64,000 nt of DNA, taken from assembly GCA_018402525.1 (NCBI GenBank), contig JAGYIR010000008.1, positions 1 to 64,000 of the forward strand, given 5' to 3'. The position numbers and the translations under genes are program-made. The notes beneath the pieces are model-generated. The model did no database searches, had not been told where the DNA came from, and saw only the letters and a list, made by a program, of their open reading frames with translations. This DNA is from Crocinitomicaceae bacterium (lineage in GTDB: Bacteria; Bacteroidota; Bacteroidia; Flavobacteriales_D; Crocinitomicaceae). Position 1 is the first letter of the stretch. Every line of letters starts with the position of its first letter. Shown here piece after piece: positions 49,168 through 59,230 of the stretch.

Positions 49168-52100
49168 ATGTTACTAAAACTAAACTTGTTATTCGTAAGC
49201 GTCTTGCTTACATTGTCTTATGGGTTCTCTCAGAACGATTTAGGAACCATTAAAGGTACTGTTACAGACAGTGACACGAAACAACCAATCGCCTTTTGTC
49301 AGGTGGTATTAAAATCTGGTGAACAAATCAAAGGTGGAGCGAATACCGATTTTGATGGGAATTTTCAAATTAACTCAATTTCTCCAGGTACTTATGATGT
49401 GGAGATTAGAAATGCAACGGAAGGTTATCAGCCGCAGGTGCTTGAGGGAGTTGTTGTGAGTTCAGGTAAGATTACTTTCTTGTACGATTTAACAATGGGT
49501 AAAGCAAAGAACGTTCAAGATGTTGAAGAAATGGTCGTTGTTGCCTATAAAGTGCCATTGATTGATAGAGATGGTGGTGCATCGGGAGCAACAATTACAA
49601 GAGAGGACATCGCACGTTTGCCAGTACGTTCTGCAGCAGCAGTAGCTGGAACGGTTGGTGGTGTGAATCAAAGTGAAGGGTCTGGTGCAATCAGTGTCAG
49701 AGGTTCTCGTTCGGATGGAACGTATTTTTACATTGATGGTATTAAAGTAAGAGGATCTTCAAATCTTCCTAAATCAGCGATTGAGGAAGTAACGGTTATT
49801 ACAGGTGGTTTGCCTGCAAACTACGGTGATGCAACGGGTGGTATTATTTCGGTAACCACGAGAGGGCCTTCAGCGCAGTACTTTGGATCTATCGAGGGGG
49901 TAACCTCTGGTTTCTATGTGAACGGAAGTGATCCAGATGGATACGATGGAAATGTATATGGTTTAGATAAATTCGGATATAACTTAGTTGAAGGAATGTT
50001 CTCGGGTCCACTTTGGATGCAAAAAGATTCTACAGGAAGAAAAACGAAACCGCGTCTTGGTTTCTTAGTTTCGGCTAATTATACAGATCAAATTGATAGC
50101 CGACCTTTGAATGGAGGAAGCTATAGAATTAAAAAAGAATCTCGAGATGAAATTCTTGCTGCTCCGTTAGTGAGAGTTGGTGATGAAATTCTTTATAGTA
50201 CAAATTATCTGCAAGAAGATGATTTCGAATTGGTGGATTGGAGAATGAATGCAAGAAATCATTCGTTTTCTGCGCAAGGGAAAATTGATGTGAATACAGG
50301 TCCATCTGTTAACCTTTCTTTTGGTGGTTCGATGAACTACGGATGGGGAAGTATCTACAATAGAACTGGTTCGTTGATGAACTTTTCAAACTTTGGAGCA
50401 TTTAAATCACTGGATTGGAGAGTTTTTGGACGTTTAACTCAGCGTTTTACGAACAATGAGGAGGGAAGCAGTTCTAAAATTAAAAGTGCTTACTATACCT
50501 TAATGGTGGATTTCTCTAAAACGAAAGATGATAATTTCGATCCAAAGCACGGTTATAATTTATTTAACTATGGTCACGTTGGTCGATTTGACATTGATAG
50601 AAGGATTGGTTACAGTGCTTCCCCTAGTGAGAATGGGCCAGTCCAAGAGGCAATTCCTTTTGAGTCTCAAGTAAGATTTACTCCTTCAGAGACGAATCCA
50701 CAATTGGCGGCTCAGACGGCACAGTATTTTTCCTTGTTTGATTATGCAGATTGGTGGCAAGCTGAGCAGAACTATAGAAACTTGAACCAAGTTCAACAAG
50801 GTAACGGTCTTAGAAATGGTGACGGACCTCAGGGGATTTACAATGTTTGGAACAATATTGGAACTCCTTACAATGGGTTTGGAAAAACAGAAACGGATCA
50901 AATCAGGGTTTCTGGTGCTGGAGCTGTGAATATCGGTGACCACTCTATTTCATTAGGGTTTGAGTACGAGCAACGTTATGATCGTGGTTGGACTTCAGGA
51001 ACGACAACAAACGGCGGTGGTAATGGACCAATGGGATTGTGGACAATTGCACGTCAGTTAACGAATGGGCATTTAACCCAGTTGAATACAGATCAACCAA
51101 ACTACATTGATTCAAATGGTACAGTTTATACGTCATACGACCCATTAAATACTGGGTATGCTTATACAAGTGGTACAGGTCAACATGGTGGTGATCAAAA
51201 CAATGATGAGCAATCTTTTTTTGACTATAACTTGAGAAGTTATTTAATGGATAATGGGATGATTACTTCAGGTGTTGATGGTCTTGAGTACATCAACATT
51301 GATCAATATGATCCTAATATCTTTTCATTAGATATGTTTTCTCCGGATGAACTATTAAATAGTGGTAACTCATTTGTATCTTACTGGGGGTATGATCATA
51401 CAGGTAATAAAGTAAGAGGTCAAACAGATATTAATAAGTACTTCAATGAGTTCGATGAGAATGGAAACTACCGTAGATTTGTTGGTGCATTTCAACCAAC
51501 GTACATCGCTGGTTATGTAATGGATAAGTTCTCTTTCCGTGACATCGTCTTTAACGTTGGTGTAAGGGTCGATGTATACGATGCGAATCAACCAGTATTG
51601 AAAGATCCTTATTTAATTTACAACGCGAAAACAGTGCGTGAAGCTAGACAAGAATTGGCGAATGACCCGTCATTGGATTGGATTGATATTCCAAGCTCAA
51701 TGGGAGATGATTTTGTTGTTTATGTGAACGATAATAATAACCCAAGTGGAATTAAAGGATTTAGAAGTGGTGATACTTGGTACGATGCTACTGGTACAGA
51801 GGTTACGAATATTCAGGTGATTGAGTCTGAATCTGAAGGTGGAGTACTTCCTTATCTGCAAAACCCAGGTCAAACTGCACCTAATGCTGATGCTTTCGAA
51901 GATTACAAAGCTCAAGTAAGCATTATGCCACGTGTTTCATTCTCGTTCCCAATTTCAGATGAGGCATCTTTCTTTGCACACTATGATATCTTAACAAAGA
52001 GACCAACTGCTGGGACGCGTTTTGATCCATTTCAGTACCAATTCTTAAGTGATCGTAGTGCTATAGTGAATAACTCAAACCTATTGCCTGAGAAAACGAT

Positions 52101-52974
52101 TGATTATGAACTTGGATTCCAACAAGTTGTTACGCGTACATCTTCTGTTAAAATATCTGCCTTCTACAGAGAGCAAAGAGATCAAGTTCAATTGATAAAT
52201 GTTACAGGAGCATATCCAAGACAATATAGAACGTTTGGTAATAGAGATTTTGGTACAGTAAAGGGGATGACCATTTCATACGATATGCGTAGAACTGGTA
52301 ATATTCGAATGACAGCGAACTATACATTGCAATTTGCTGATGGTACTGGTTCAGATGCAACATCGTCTTCTGGTATTATTCAAGCCGGTTTGCCAAACTT
52401 AAGAACAATTGCACCTTACGATTTTGATCAAAGACATGCATTTGCTGTTACTTTTGATTACCGATATGGGGAAGGTGCTGATTACAATGGTCCAGTGATC
52501 AAAGGATTCAACGTACTTCAAAATACAGGATTGAACATTGTTTCTAATATTTACTCTGGTTCGCCATATTCAGCACAAACGACAATCACTAACGAAGGAG
52601 TATTTAGTCCTCAAGGTTCTGGTTTGAGTGGATCTCAAAATGGTTCTAGACTTCCTTGGTCATACCGATTAGATTTACAGTTAGATCGTAACTTTAACTT
52701 GACAATAGGGAAGGGTGAAAAGAAACGTGCGACGTTCTTGAATGTGTATGTGCGTGTTACAAACCTATTTAACCAATTCAACGTTCTTGGAGTTTACAGA
52801 GCGACTGGAAACTGGGATGATGATGGATTCCTAGAAGCGGCTCAATGGCAAACGTCTATCCAAAACTCTGCGGATGAGGAAGCGTTTAGAAATTACTACG
52901 CAATGAAAGTTCAAAACCCATTTAACGTAAGTGCACCAAGAACAATTCGTTTGGGTGTTAAATTCGATTTTTAA
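49168..52974 (+). CDS. TonB-dependent receptor with CarboxypepD-reg-like domain
   Basis: 1,268 residues. After a signal peptide (MLLKLNLLFVSVLLTLSYGF) comes a carboxypeptidase-regulatory-like domain (about 28-110, IKGTVTDSDTKQPIAFCQV), then the plug (about 130-235, REDIARLPVRSAAAVAGTVG and GGLPANYGDATGGIISVTT), then a large 22-strand-type barrel ending TIRLGVKFDF with terminal Phe. It takes up an unknown large or chelated substrate with TonB energy. It heads a three-gene run with a T9SS-type exported protein and a PorV/PorQ protein. There is no SusD partner. Confidence 0.9.
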   Translation: MLLKLNLLFVSVLLTLSYGFSQNDLGTIKGTVTDSDTKQPIAFCQVVLKSGEQIKGGANTDFDGNFQINSISPGTYDVEIRNATEGYQPQVLEGVVVSSGKITFLYDLTMGKAKNVQDVEEMVVVAYKVPLIDRDGGASGATITREDIARLPVRSAAAVAGTVGGVNQSEGSGAISVRGSRSDGTYFYIDGIKVRGSSNLPKSAIEEVTVITGGLPANYGDATGGIISVTTRGPSAQYFGSIEGVTSGFYVNGSDPDGYDGNVYGLDKFGYNLVEGMFSGPLWMQKDSTGRKTKPRLGFLVSANYTDQIDSRPLNGGSYRIKKESRDEILAAPLVRVGDEILYSTNYLQEDDFELVDWRMNARNHSFSAQGKIDVNTGPSVNLSFGGSMNYGWGSIYNRTGSLMNFSNFGAFKSLDWRVFGRLTQRFTNNEEGSSSKIKSAYYTLMVDFSKTKDDNFDPKHGYNLFNYGHVGRFDIDRRIGYSASPSENGPVQEAIPFESQVRFTPSETNPQLAAQTAQYFSLFDYADWWQAEQNYRNLNQVQQGNGLRNGDGPQGIYNVWNNIGTPYNGFGKTETDQIRVSGAGAVNIGDHSISLGFEYEQRYDRGWTSGTTTNGGGNGPMGLWTIARQLTNGHLTQLNTDQPNYIDSNGTVYTSYDPLNTGYAYTSGTGQHGGDQNNDEQSFFDYNLRSYLMDNGMITSGVDGLEYINIDQYDPNIFSLDMFSPDELLNSGNSFVSYWGYDHTGNKVRGQTDINKYFNEFDENGNYRRFVGAFQPTYIAGYVMDKFSFRDIVFNVGVRVDVYDANQPVLKDPYLIYNAKTVREARQELANDPSLDWIDIPSSMGDDFVVYVNDNNNPSGIKGFRSGDTWYDATGTEVTNIQVIESESEGGVLPYLQNPGQTAPNADAFEDYKAQVSIMPRVSFSFPISDEASFFAHYDILTKRPTAGTRFDPFQYQFLSDRSAIVNNSNLLPEKTIDYELGFQQVVTRTSSVKISAFYREQRDQVQLINVTGAYPRQYRTFGNRDFGTVKGMTISYDMRRTGNIRMTANYTLQFADGTGSDATSSSGIIQAGLPNLRTIAPYDFDQRHAFAVTFDYRYGEGADYNGPVIKGFNVLQNTGLNIVSNIYSGSPYSAQTTITNEGVFSPQGSGLSGSQNGSRLPWSYRLDLQLDRNFNLTIGKGEKKRATFLNVYVRVTNLFNQFNVLGVYRATGNWDDDGFLEAAQWQTSIQNSADEEAFRNYYAMKVQNPFNVSAPRTIRLGVKFDF

Positions 52975-52998
52975 TTCATCATAATTAAATTAAGTATT

Positions 52999-55815
52999 AT
53001 GAAAAAGCAAATAATATCAATTGTACTAGCGACCTCAGCACTATTTTGGTCGAATGACGTCCTTTCTTACAAGGGACCACATGACAATCCAAGCGCTGGG
53101 ATAATTACCCAAAGTGCAAGTCAAAAATCAGCCAACTGTGCTCCGGCAACGGCGAGATTGACTATGAATTTCAATGACGTAAGTGCGTTGATTGAGCAAG
53201 GAGGAAGTATGTGGCAAGATCGTTCGACTTCGACTGCAGCTTATGAGGTTCCAAAAACTGTGAACGGAAACGGTCCAAAAGCGATCTATGCAGGTGCACT
53301 TTGGATGGGTGGTACCGATGTTAACGGACAGTTGAAGTTGGCGGGTCTTACATTCCGAACAGGAAATGACTTTTGGCCGGGACCTTTAAGTGTTAACGTT
53401 GGTAGTGGAAATATTAGCGATATAGGTAGCCCTTTTGGTGATGATGTTGTTCGTGATTTTGGTGCTGCAACGATTGATTCAGACCAATGTTTGGCTTATG
53501 ATAAATTTTTTACCATTAGAAAGTCTGAAGTGATTGCTTACAATACTTGGTGGGAATGTGCGAATGGTATTTCCGATCCAGCGGATTGTATTGATGTAGA
53601 GTCCCCTGCGAATGATGTGATAAATAGAATCTATGCGTGGCCTGCTCACGGTGATATCACAAGAGGTCAAGATTTTTATTTGGCTCCTTTTTATGATTAC
53701 GATGGTGACGGTCAGTACAACCCAGACAATGGAGATACACCTTGGTACGATGATATTTTAGGTAGAGATGACATTGAATGTGGAGTTGATAGACGTATTT
53801 CTCTTTTTGGTGATGAAACGCACTGGTGGGTATTCAACGATACTGGTAACATTCACGGGGAGTCTAACGGTGAACCTATTGGTATGGAGGTTAGAGCTCA
53901 AGCGTTTACATTTGCAACAGCAGATGAGGTGAACAGAATGACGTTCTACAACTATGAAATGATTAATAGAAGTACGCAAACACTGACCAATACTTATTTT
54001 GCGCAGTATGTGGATCCAGATCTTGGAAACTTTGACGATGATTATGTTGGTTGTGATGTTGCAAGAGGTTTAGGGTATTGCTATAACGGAGATGCAGATG
54101 ACAATGTGAGTGGATCAAATGGTACAGTGGGATATGGAGCGAATCCACCTGCAATTGGAGTTGATTTCTTTGAAGGACCTTACCAAGATTCGGATGGAAT
54201 TGACAACCCTGGTCCTTACACGGATGATAATGGAAATACATATGTTCCACCGGTTCAAAATGCGATTGACAGTAATGGTATTGTTTACGGGGGTATTGGT
54301 CTAGGATATTATGATGGAATTATAGACAATGAGCGTTTTGGTATGCGATTATTTACCTATTATACCAATGGTGCAGTATACCCTTACAATGATCCATCGA
54401 ATGCTCCTGAGTTTTATAACTTTATGAGTGGTAATTGGGCAAATGGAACCCCTGTTACGTTTGGTGGTGCTGGAAATGGAACTGGTACAGGTGCTACAGC
54501 TACTCAATCATCTTATATGTTCCCTGGAGATTCTGATCCATTGGGTTGGGCAACGGGTGGTATTGAAACTGGTAACTGGGATGAGGTGAGTGCTGGAAAC
54601 CCTGTTGGTGATAGACGTTTCGTTCAATCTGCAGGTCCATTTACATTAACGCCTGGAGCTGTAAATAACATTACAGTTGGAATCGTGTATGGTAGAAGTT
54701 TCCAAGGAGGTTTATTTGCTTCGGTTGATGCCATGAAACGTGCCGATACAAAGGCACAAGCTTTATTCGATGCATGTTTTAGAATACTTGAGCCACCATA
54801 TGCTCCGAAATTGGAAATTCAAGAATTAGAGAATAAACTTGTTTTGTCTCTTACAAATCCTCCAAGTTCGAACAATGCAAACGAGGGGTATTATGAAGAA
54901 GATAAAGTAAACATTACAGATCCTACTTTGGACCGTTTCTATACGTTCGAAGGATACCAAATTTATCAATTGAAGAATTCTAGCGTATCGATTAGTGATG
55001 TGCGTGATGAAACAAAAGCTCGATTGGTAGCGCAATGTGACATTAAGAACGATATTGTTGACATTATTAATTTCGAATTTGATGAAGAGTTAGGTTTCTC
55101 TATTGGTGCGCGTATGGTTGACGCGGGTAATGAAGGAATTCAACATACTTTCTTGATTGAGGATGATGAGTTTGCGCAAGGTGTTAGAACCCTAGTGAAT
55201 CATAAAACATATTACTATGTTGCGATAGCTTATGCACACAACGAGTATAAAAAATATGATCCAAACGATCCTGGATTCCTAGATGGTCAGAAGATCCCTT
55301 ATATATCATCGCGTTTAGGTCATGATGGAAGTTCTATTAAGGCTGTTGCTGGGATTCCTCACAATCCTGCTCCAGAAGCGGGAGGTACAACTTACCTTTT
55401 AGATTATGGTACAGGACCTCAGATTAAGCGTTTGGATGGAACTGGTAACGGAAACAGAGAGCTTGAACTTACTAGTGGTTCTAAGGCAAGCATTATTCAA
55501 AACGGATTTTTGAACAACCCTGTTTATGATTATGGAAAAGGTCCTATCAACGTGAAGGTTGTAGATCCATTGAATGTGGTTGGTGGATACTTTGAATGTT
55601 TGTTTACTGATTACACACCAACGAATACAAATTCTGCAGATACTGCCTCTTGGGTAATTAATCGTTACGATGTTCAAGGTGGTACGTTGTTAGAGTCTGT
55701 CTCTTCTGAGAGAGTAATTTCACCTGGCAAACAGTATGCCCGATCAGAGCATCATCAGCATCATCCGCACAGAAGACATTTTCTCAATGAAAAAGAACTG
55801 GTGACTGGTGAGTAA
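52999..55815 (+). CDS. large exported T9SS-type protein, N-terminal part (reading frame interrupted)
   Basis: The open frame encodes 938 residues. A signal peptide (MKKQIISIVLATSALFWSND) is followed by a domain typical of Bacteroidota exported proteins next to TonB receptors (AIYAGALWMGGTDVNGQL, FYNYEMINRSTQTLTNTYF, NITVGIVYGRSFQGG). Coding character fades after about 55,735 (VISPGKQYA); the last 25 residues are His/Arg-rich and look foreign, and a stop follows at 55813. The expected C-terminal domain reappears in the same frame at about 56,821. So this is the front of a protein of about 1,377 residues whose middle is missing. Twenty-four bp after the receptor gene. Confidence 0.8.
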   Translation: MKKQIISIVLATSALFWSNDVLSYKGPHDNPSAGIITQSASQKSANCAPATARLTMNFNDVSALIEQGGSMWQDRSTSTAAYEVPKTVNGNGPKAIYAGALWMGGTDVNGQLKLAGLTFRTGNDFWPGPLSVNVGSGNISDIGSPFGDDVVRDFGAATIDSDQCLAYDKFFTIRKSEVIAYNTWWECANGISDPADCIDVESPANDVINRIYAWPAHGDITRGQDFYLAPFYDYDGDGQYNPDNGDTPWYDDILGRDDIECGVDRRISLFGDETHWWVFNDTGNIHGESNGEPIGMEVRAQAFTFATADEVNRMTFYNYEMINRSTQTLTNTYFAQYVDPDLGNFDDDYVGCDVARGLGYCYNGDADDNVSGSNGTVGYGANPPAIGVDFFEGPYQDSDGIDNPGPYTDDNGNTYVPPVQNAIDSNGIVYGGIGLGYYDGIIDNERFGMRLFTYYTNGAVYPYNDPSNAPEFYNFMSGNWANGTPVTFGGAGNGTGTGATATQSSYMFPGDSDPLGWATGGIETGNWDEVSAGNPVGDRRFVQSAGPFTLTPGAVNNITVGIVYGRSFQGGLFASVDAMKRADTKAQALFDACFRILEPPYAPKLEIQELENKLVLSLTNPPSSNNANEGYYEEDKVNITDPTLDRFYTFEGYQIYQLKNSSVSISDVRDETKARLVAQCDIKNDIVDIINFEFDEELGFSIGARMVDAGNEGIQHTFLIEDDEFAQGVRTLVNHKTYYYVAIAYAHNEYKKYDPNDPGFLDGQKIPYISSRLGHDGSSIKAVAGIPHNPAPEAGGTTYLLDYGTGPQIKRLDGTGNGNRELELTSGSKASIIQNGFLNNPVYDYGKGPINVKVVDPLNVVGGYFECLFTDYTPTNTNSADTASWVINRYDVQGGTLLESVSSERVISPGKQYARSEHHQHHPHRRHFLNEKELVTGE

Positions 55816-56820
55816 AGCTGAATCACTTCAATCTTGGTTATATCAGAACAGCATGAAATGAATGCCCAGGTTTTATTAAAACTGATGGCACTAACCATCT
55901 AACTGATTGCCCAAACCCACGTCTCAAAGCAATCCAGATAATACTCAAAGCCCAACAAACAGAGAATCACCTGAATCCGCAATCAGGGACGCTGAGATGT
56001 GCATGATATAAAAATAACAAATATGGCTTGGATAATTGTAACGTAACACATCATAGTTTGATATCTGAGTGCCACGTTAAAGGTTGCTCATAGCACACCG
56101 TCAACGCTAAAACCACACCTTCGTCAGTTTCTTTTACCGCTGGACACACTCACTTCTGGATAAATCATGTAAGACGCAAACTGTAGTCATAAACTCAATC
56201 AACCAAAGTCAAATAAACCTCAGTTCATGACAAACGAGAAAAAGTCTAAGAAAATTGAAACTAGACAGATCAAACAATAGAAGTCTGACATCAGAGGAAT
56301 ATGAATCAATGGCTGAACCTGGTCAAGTTTGTAATGCGCTTAATAAAACTCCTTTCTAAAATCAAATAATAATAAACACATAGCTCTAAACCAACCACAG
56401 ATAGAATGCATTATATAAACAGGATTTAATATGGGAGCAGTCTTTAACTGTTTGTTAGTCATATTAGTTTTCTGGTACAGGCAGCTTGAATCAAATGGCA
56501 ACCTCCGTTTATCAACTAAACTAACTAGTTAGAACATAGAATAGAACATTAAGAATCACGTCTCCAGATTCATAAATATACTCATAATATATGTTAGAGA
56601 ATCAGTGGAACTCATAAAGTTAAACATCAACAATGATTTGATCTCCAGAAATCAAACACTATCAGTTCTCATTTTGTCAAACAGCCAAGTGAGCTAATGT
56701 TAGTTACTGAACTTCTCAAAAATATTCAATCAAAACAGTTGAACACAGTATCATAAACTGACTGAACATGATTATAACTATACCCTGCAGCACAAATCAA
56801 CATACAATCGCTGTTCGCCT
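55741..56820. other. non-coding, stop-rich tract inside a coding gene, probable foreign or substituted DNA
   Basis: About 1.08 kb with stops in all six frames and no open frame over 60 codons. Base usage differs from its flanks: 56641-56700 has A21 T17 C14 G8, while 54421-54480 in the same gene has T19 A14 G20 C7. CpG looks sparse, and TCA, CTA, TGA and TAA triplets are frequent. No terminal inverted repeats, transposase remnants, tRNA or group I/II intron hallmarks were recognised. Boundaries are approximate: left within 55,720-55,770, right within 56,740-56,821. Frame is kept across it. Confidence 0.75.
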
Positions 56821-57132
56821 GACATCATCAATGTAGTTCCAAACCCATATTACGCATACTCTCAATACGAGACAGGTCGATTGGATACACGTGTAAAAAT
56901 TACCAACCTTCCAGATGTGTGTACGATTAAGATTTACACCGTAAATGGAAAATTGGTGCGCACGTTTAAAAAGGACAGCCCGATTACTTCGGTTGACTGG
57001 GACTTGAATAACCATGCGGGTATACCAATTGCAGGTGGGGTTTACTTAATTCACGTAGATGTACCTGATGTTGGTGAAGTTGTACTGAAGTTCTTCGGTG
57101 GAATGAGACAAGTCGATTTATACGGTATTTAA
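56821..57132 (+). pseudogene. C-terminal part of the interrupted T9SS-type protein
   Basis: In the same frame as the gene starting at 52999. It begins DIINVVPNPYYAYSQYE and continues RVKITNLPDVCTIKIYTVNG, then GVYLIHVDVPDVGEVVLKFF and ends at 57132. This is a FlgD-like C-terminal domain of the kind found at the end of such exported proteins. It has no start codon of its own; ATG-less TTG 56881 is inside the domain. It is followed by the PorV/PorQ gene after 28 bp. Confidence 0.8.
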
Positions 57133-57160
57133 TCAGATTATTAAATTAAACAAATTGAAA

Positions 57161-58228
57161 ATGAATAATTCAATCGTTAAAATAAGAACTGCATTTATTA
57201 TTGGATTGGCAATGGTCACTTCAATGACGGCGACTGCAGGAAATGAGGATCGTATTGGTTCGGCTGGTGCTTCGCATATGCTAGTGAATCCTTGGGCCAG
57301 AAGCGTTGGTGCTGCTGGTGCTGGAATAGCAAATGTAAATGGACTAGAAGCAACTTTCATGAATGTTGCGGGACTAGCTTTCACCGATAAAACACAAATC
57401 AAATTCAATTACACAAATTGGATGGGATCTGCTGATATCGCACTCTACAGTGCTGGAATTGCTCAAAGAGTTTCTGAGGCGGATGTGATTGCTGTTAGTA
57501 TTCAATCTTTTGGATTTGGAGATATTCCAATTACAACAGTTGCGAATCCTGAAGGAAATATTGGTGTATTTTCACCAAGAGCAAACGTGATTAACTTAGG
57601 TTACGCGCGAACATTTTCTAGCTCTATTTATGGAGGATTAAACATCAAAGTGATTTCTGAAAACATGGCCAATTTAAAGGCGAGCGGAATTGCAATTGAC
57701 GCAGGTATCCGTTATGTAACTGGTGAGCAGGATCAAATCAAATTTGGTATTACTTTAAGGAATGTTGGACCTGTTATGAAGTTCAAAGGGGATGGTTTGG
57801 CGAATCAGGTATTATATTCTGAAACTTCGGCGAATGCTACACTTGAGCAACGATCGGCAACGTATGAGTTACCTTCCTTACTTGCAATCGGTGGTTCTTA
57901 CGATTTCATTCTCAATGAAAAGAATAAAATCAACTTGGCAATTGGATACGTTGCAAATTCGTTTTCTTCGGATCAGTATAGTCTAGGTTTGGACTACGGT
58001 ATGACAGGAGAAGGTGTTGCATTCAATCTAAGAGGCGGTTTTGTATACGAGAAGAATCTTTTTAGCGCTGAGAATCGTTCGAATGCATTGATAGGACCAA
58101 CTGCTGGGTTTTCAGTTGATGCGCTCGTTGGAGACAATAAAAATGCACTTGGAATTGAATATGCAGCGCGTTTCGCTGGAACGTTTGGAATTATTCACAC
58201 AATTGGAGCTACGATTAGCTTAAAGTAA
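57161..58228 (+). CDS. PorV/PorQ family outer-membrane protein, second copy in window
   Basis: 355 residues from ATG 57161 (MNNSIVKIRTAFIIGLAMV signal peptide); a TTG at 57155 is less likely. The mature part has SAGASHMLVNPWARSVGAAG and GLEATFMNVAGLAF, the PorV/PorQ fingerprint, then a FadL-like barrel ending TIGATISLK. As third gene after the TonB receptor and the T9SS-type protein it may shuttle that protein to the surface. A terminator hairpin follows. Confidence 0.8.
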   Translation: MNNSIVKIRTAFIIGLAMVTSMTATAGNEDRIGSAGASHMLVNPWARSVGAAGAGIANVNGLEATFMNVAGLAFTDKTQIKFNYTNWMGSADIALYSAGIAQRVSEADVIAVSIQSFGFGDIPITTVANPEGNIGVFSPRANVINLGYARTFSSSIYGGLNIKVISENMANLKASGIAIDAGIRYVTGEQDQIKFGITLRNVGPVMKFKGDGLANQVLYSETSANATLEQRSATYELPSLLAIGGSYDFILNEKNKINLAIGYVANSFSSDQYSLGLDYGMTGEGVAFNLRGGFVYEKNLFSAENRSNALIGPTAGFSVDALVGDNKNALGIEYAARFAGTFGIIHTIGATISLK

Positions 58229-58240
58229 AATTTAATTTAT

Positions 58241-58248
58241 TACCTTTG
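58241..58248 (+). promoter_or_regulatory. candidate -7 box for greA
   Basis: TACCTTTG matches TAnnTTTG. It sits just upstream of the terminator hairpin of the previous gene, an odd position; no clear -33 box. Confidence 0.35.
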
Positions 58249-58254
58249 ATACAT

Positions 58255-58287
58255 CAAGAGGGTCCTTATTGGGCTCTCTTGTTTTTT
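58255..58287 (+). terminator. terminator after the PorV/PorQ gene
   Basis: An 11-bp imperfect stem (CAAGAGGGTCC / GGGCTCTCTTG, wobble pairs in the middle) with a 5-nt loop and six T, 26 bp after the stop. Confidence 0.75.
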
Positions 58288-58309
58288 GTATATCAAAATT
58301 TGAATTGCT

Positions 58310-58783
58310 ATGTCACAAATAAGTTATTATTCAGTAGAGGGATTGAAAAAATTAAAGGATGAACTGCACCATATGGAAACAGTTCAACGTCCTGCTATTT
58401 CAGAACAAATTGCAGAAGCAAGAGATAAAGGTGATCTTTCTGAGAACGCGGAGTACGACGCTGCGAAGGAAGCACAAGGCCTTTTGGAAATGAAGATTGC
58501 CAAGTTAAAGGAGGTTATTTCAAATGCTCGAATCATAGACGATTCTGAAATCGATGTCACGAAGGTATTTATACTTTCCACCGTAAAGATCAAGAATACT
58601 GCCAATGGAATGGAAATGGTGTATACCCTTGTTGCCGAGAATGAAGCTGATTTGAAAGCGAAGAAAATTAGTGTTGAATCGCCTATTGGTAAAGGTTTAC
58701 TCGGTAAATCGGTTGGAGATATTGCTGATATTGAAACACCGAATGGAATTTTGAAATTTGAAATCATCGAAGTTTCTCGGTAA
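58310..58783 (+). CDS. greA: transcription elongation factor GreA
   Basis: 157 residues. The N-terminal coiled coil (about 8-75, RDKGDLSENAEYDAAKEAQG) bears the acidic tip residues that reach the RNA polymerase active site. The C-terminal domain has SPIGKGLLGKSVGD. GreA stimulates cleavage of backtracked RNA. The stop overlaps the HIT gene start by one base (TAATG). Confidence 0.97.
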   Translation: MSQISYYSVEGLKKLKDELHHMETVQRPAISEQIAEARDKGDLSENAEYDAAKEAQGLLEMKIAKLKEVISNARIIDDSEIDVTKVFILSTVKIKNTANGMEMVYTLVAENEADLKAKKISVESPIGKGLLGKSVGDIADIETPNGILKFEIIEVSR

Positions 58784-59172
58784 TGGCCACAATTTTCACA
58801 AAGATTATCAACGGAGAAATTCCATGTCATAAAGTACATGAATCAGATGAATTTTTGGCTTTTTTAGATATTATGCCTCTAAGAAGAGGACACACGCTCG
58901 TTATTCCAAAAATTGAAGTGGATTATATTTTTGATTTAGAGGATGACACCTTGGCAAAAATGATGATTTTTTCAAAACAAGTAGCAAAAAAACTCAAGGC
59001 CTCTTTTGATTGTAATCGAATTGGGGTAACAGTGATTGGATTGGAAGTACCGCATGCACATGTTCATCTAATTCCAATCGATCGTTTAGATGATATGAAT
59101 TTCGCTAAACCGAAACTCAACTTGGATCAGAAAGAACTGGCTACAATTGCCATGAATATTTCAAAAGTGTAA
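58783..59172 (+). CDS. HIT family nucleotide hydrolase
   Basis: 129 residues. MATIFTKIINGEIPCHKV is the typical start and VPHAHVHLIPI contains the histidine triad. HIT proteins hydrolyse nucleoside phosphoramidates or dinucleotides. Coupled to greA, an arrangement common in Bacteroidota. Confidence 0.95.
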   Translation: MATIFTKIINGEIPCHKVHESDEFLAFLDIMPLRRGHTLVIPKIEVDYIFDLEDDTLAKMMIFSKQVAKKLKASFDCNRIGVTVIGLEVPHAHVHLIPIDRLDDMNFAKPKLNLDQKELATIAMNISKV

Positions 59173-59230
59173 CTTTTAGCCACAATTTGGTTTAAAATTT
59201 GTAGTCAAAAACTATTATGAACTAGTTTTT

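Noticed and set aside
55800-55820. CTGGTGAGTAAAG as a eukaryotic splice donor, suggesting an intron-containing gene
   Set aside because: A single short match in bacterial context, with no coding similarity to eukaryotic genes on either side.
55741-56820. Group I or group II intron, or an inverted piece of the gene
   Set aside because: No GUGYG start, domain V or group I core was seen. Inversion would leave a long open frame on the minus strand, and none exists.
55750-56830. CATCATCA at 55750-55757 and 56823-56830 as target-site duplication of an inserted element
   Set aside because: The repeats are 1,073 bp apart, so excision would break the frame that the two gene halves share. No terminal inverted repeats or transposase are present.
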